6,872 bases of DNA, taken from assembly GCA_007570905.1 (NCBI GenBank), contig RKSI01000040.1:1-6872 (forward strand), in the 5' to 3' direction. The notes under the pieces were generated by a model, which made no database searches, had not been told where the DNA came from, and worked only from the letters and a program-made list of their open reading frames with translations. Made by a program: the position numbers and the translations under genes. The stretch's first letter is position 1; every line of letters begins with the position of its first letter. Below are positions 5,943 to 6,872 of the stretch, piece by piece. Source of the DNA: Gammaproteobacteria bacterium. GTDB lineage: Bacteria > Pseudomonadota > Gammaproteobacteria > Poriferisulfidales > Oxydemutatoraceae.

Positions 5943-6872
5943 TCATGCGCCCTTCTTCACATTCAGCGCAATCAGGTCTTCGGTGGGCAGGGCCGCCAGT
6001 TGCGCGAACTTGCGGCGCAGGTCTTCCACCCGGATGCGCGACACCAGGTCCTTGACGGCGGCCAGGCGTTCGGCCAGCACCTTCTCAAGGTCGGCGGACA
6101 GCGCGCCATCGCCGCCGCGCGCCGCCGCCGCGATGCCGCCGACGCGCTCCATCAGCGCGCTGAATTGCGGCGCCGACAAACTGTCGCGCAACACGCCGCA
6201 CACGAGGTCGGCGGCGCTGATGTGCGCCGAGGCCAGCGTCAGCGCCAGCGAATAACCGCGCGCCGACGCCCGGTGCCAGGTGCCCGGCGGCATGTACGCG
6301 ACATCGCCCGGCTCCAGCGTAACCGGCATGAACTGTTGCGGGTCGTCCAGCACCGGCTTGTTCACGCTTATCCACGGCAGTCGCAGCACCTCGCGGTCGG
6401 GCGGAAAGCCGAGCGTCATCGGCGGATTGCGAACCACCGGCTTGCGCCCCAGATACCAGTGCTTGCTGCCGTCAATCTGCAAAAACCACACCGGGTGCGC
6501 GTCGAAATGCACGCTGTAGCCCTTGCGGTCGGGCGAGTAATACGCATTGAAATGCGGCGCCACGCCGAACATGCAGTCGCGGAAAGAATCCAGAAACGCC
6601 TTCATCTCGCCGCTCTCGCGCAGCATGGACGCGGCCACGGTCATGCCGGATTCAAACACCTTCTTCGCCTGGCCGGGCCGGATCTTCACTTCCGACGGCC
6701 ACCCCTGCGGGTCCAGATAGGCGCCGCGCAACACCCGGCAATGGCGCACCTCTTCGTCCATAAACTGCTCGCGGCTCAGCAGATGCACAAAACGCCGCGG
6801 GTCTTTGTGGTGAATAACGCAGGTGCGCTTCTCCCAGTAGTTGGCGAAGAAGTCCGTGCGGTCGAAGTCCCC
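5943..6872 (-). CDS. JmjC/cupin_4-family Fe(II)/2-oxoglutarate oxygenase, copy 2 (5' end outside window)
   Basis: A paralogue of the next gene, open at the window edge. About 309 residues are visible, starting at GDFDRTDFFANYWEKR, so by alignment with copy 1 about 15 N-terminal residues are missing. The facial triad is intact: His at 6509-6507 and Asp at 6503-6501 in VHFDAHPVW, and the distal His in DVAYMPPGTWHRA. A Lys in DGSKHW matches K153 of copy 1. By eye about half of the aligned positions are identical. The catalytic core from PHFNAYYSP to the distal His is best conserved. The segment after HLLSREQFM and the C-terminal helical part are more divergent, which fits two enzymes with different target positions or partners. 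The 112-nt gap to copy 1 contains a separate promoter, so the two may be transcribed together and independently. Substrate unknown. Confidence 0.85.
   Translation of the reverse strand, partial: GDFDRTDFFANYWEKRTCVIHHKDPRRFVHLLSREQFMDEEVRHCRVLRGAYLDPQGWPSEVKIRPGQAKKVFESGMTVAASMLRESGEMKAFLDSFRDCMFGVAPHFNAYYSPDRKGYSVHFDAHPVWFLQIDGSKHWYLGRKPVVRNPPMTLGFPPDREVLRLPWISVNKPVLDDPQQFMPVTLEPGDVAYMPPGTWHRASARGYSLALTLASAHISAADLVCGVLRDSLSAPQFSALMERVGGIAAAARGGDGALSADLEKVLAERLAAVKDLVSRIRVEDLRRKFAQLAALPTEDLIALNVKKGA

Overview
The window reads as a fragment of a GC-rich proteobacterial chromosome, most likely from an uncultured gammaproteobacterium. The visible FtsH has the proteobacterial N-terminus (KNLILWIVI... 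then a short periplasmic domain), promoters carry TATAAT -10 boxes, and GGAGG ribosome-binding sites occur. The taxonomic call is inference. All supported genes lie on the minus strand, so transcription runs from high to low coordinates. The long plus-strand frames are GC-driven shadows. No tRNA, rRNA, insertion sequence or CRISPR array is visible.

In transcription order, the right part (6872-3964) is a candidate peptide-modification locus. It has two tandem paralogous JmjC/cupin_4-type Fe(II)/2-oxoglutarate oxygenases, the first cut by the window end, both with an intact HxD...H triad. After them, behind a 217-nt leader, comes a 218-residue protein that looks like an NHLP-type (nitrile-hydratase-like leader) RiPP/bacteriocin precursor: an acidic leader, a double-glycine site (GG122-123) and a 95-residue glycine-rich hydrophobic core with no Lys, Arg or His. 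Two GC-rich hairpins end this unit. No exporter, leader protease or other maturase is visible, so the function is inferred from the precursor architecture and synteny. This is the most interesting part of the window.

The middle (3826-1404) is a tungstate ABC importer in the order permease (tupB), ATPase (tupC), periplasmic binding protein (tupA). It has its own TATAAT box only 11 nt before the tupB start codon, and a plausible intrinsic terminator after tupA. An imperfect tandem duplication spans the tupA stop and its downstream region.

The left part (1262-1) is the promoter and first 406 codons of ftsH, the membrane AAA+ zinc metalloprotease. It is cut just before the expected zinc-site region. 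A possible leaderless 11-codon reading frame begins at the predicted ftsH transcription start and ends overlapping the ftsH ATG (ATGA).

The three blocks (oxygenases plus precursor, tungstate uptake, FtsH) are separated by terminators or promoters and need not be functionally linked. The recurring regulatory theme is a TATAAT box placed so close to an ATG that the transcript would be leaderless or nearly so.
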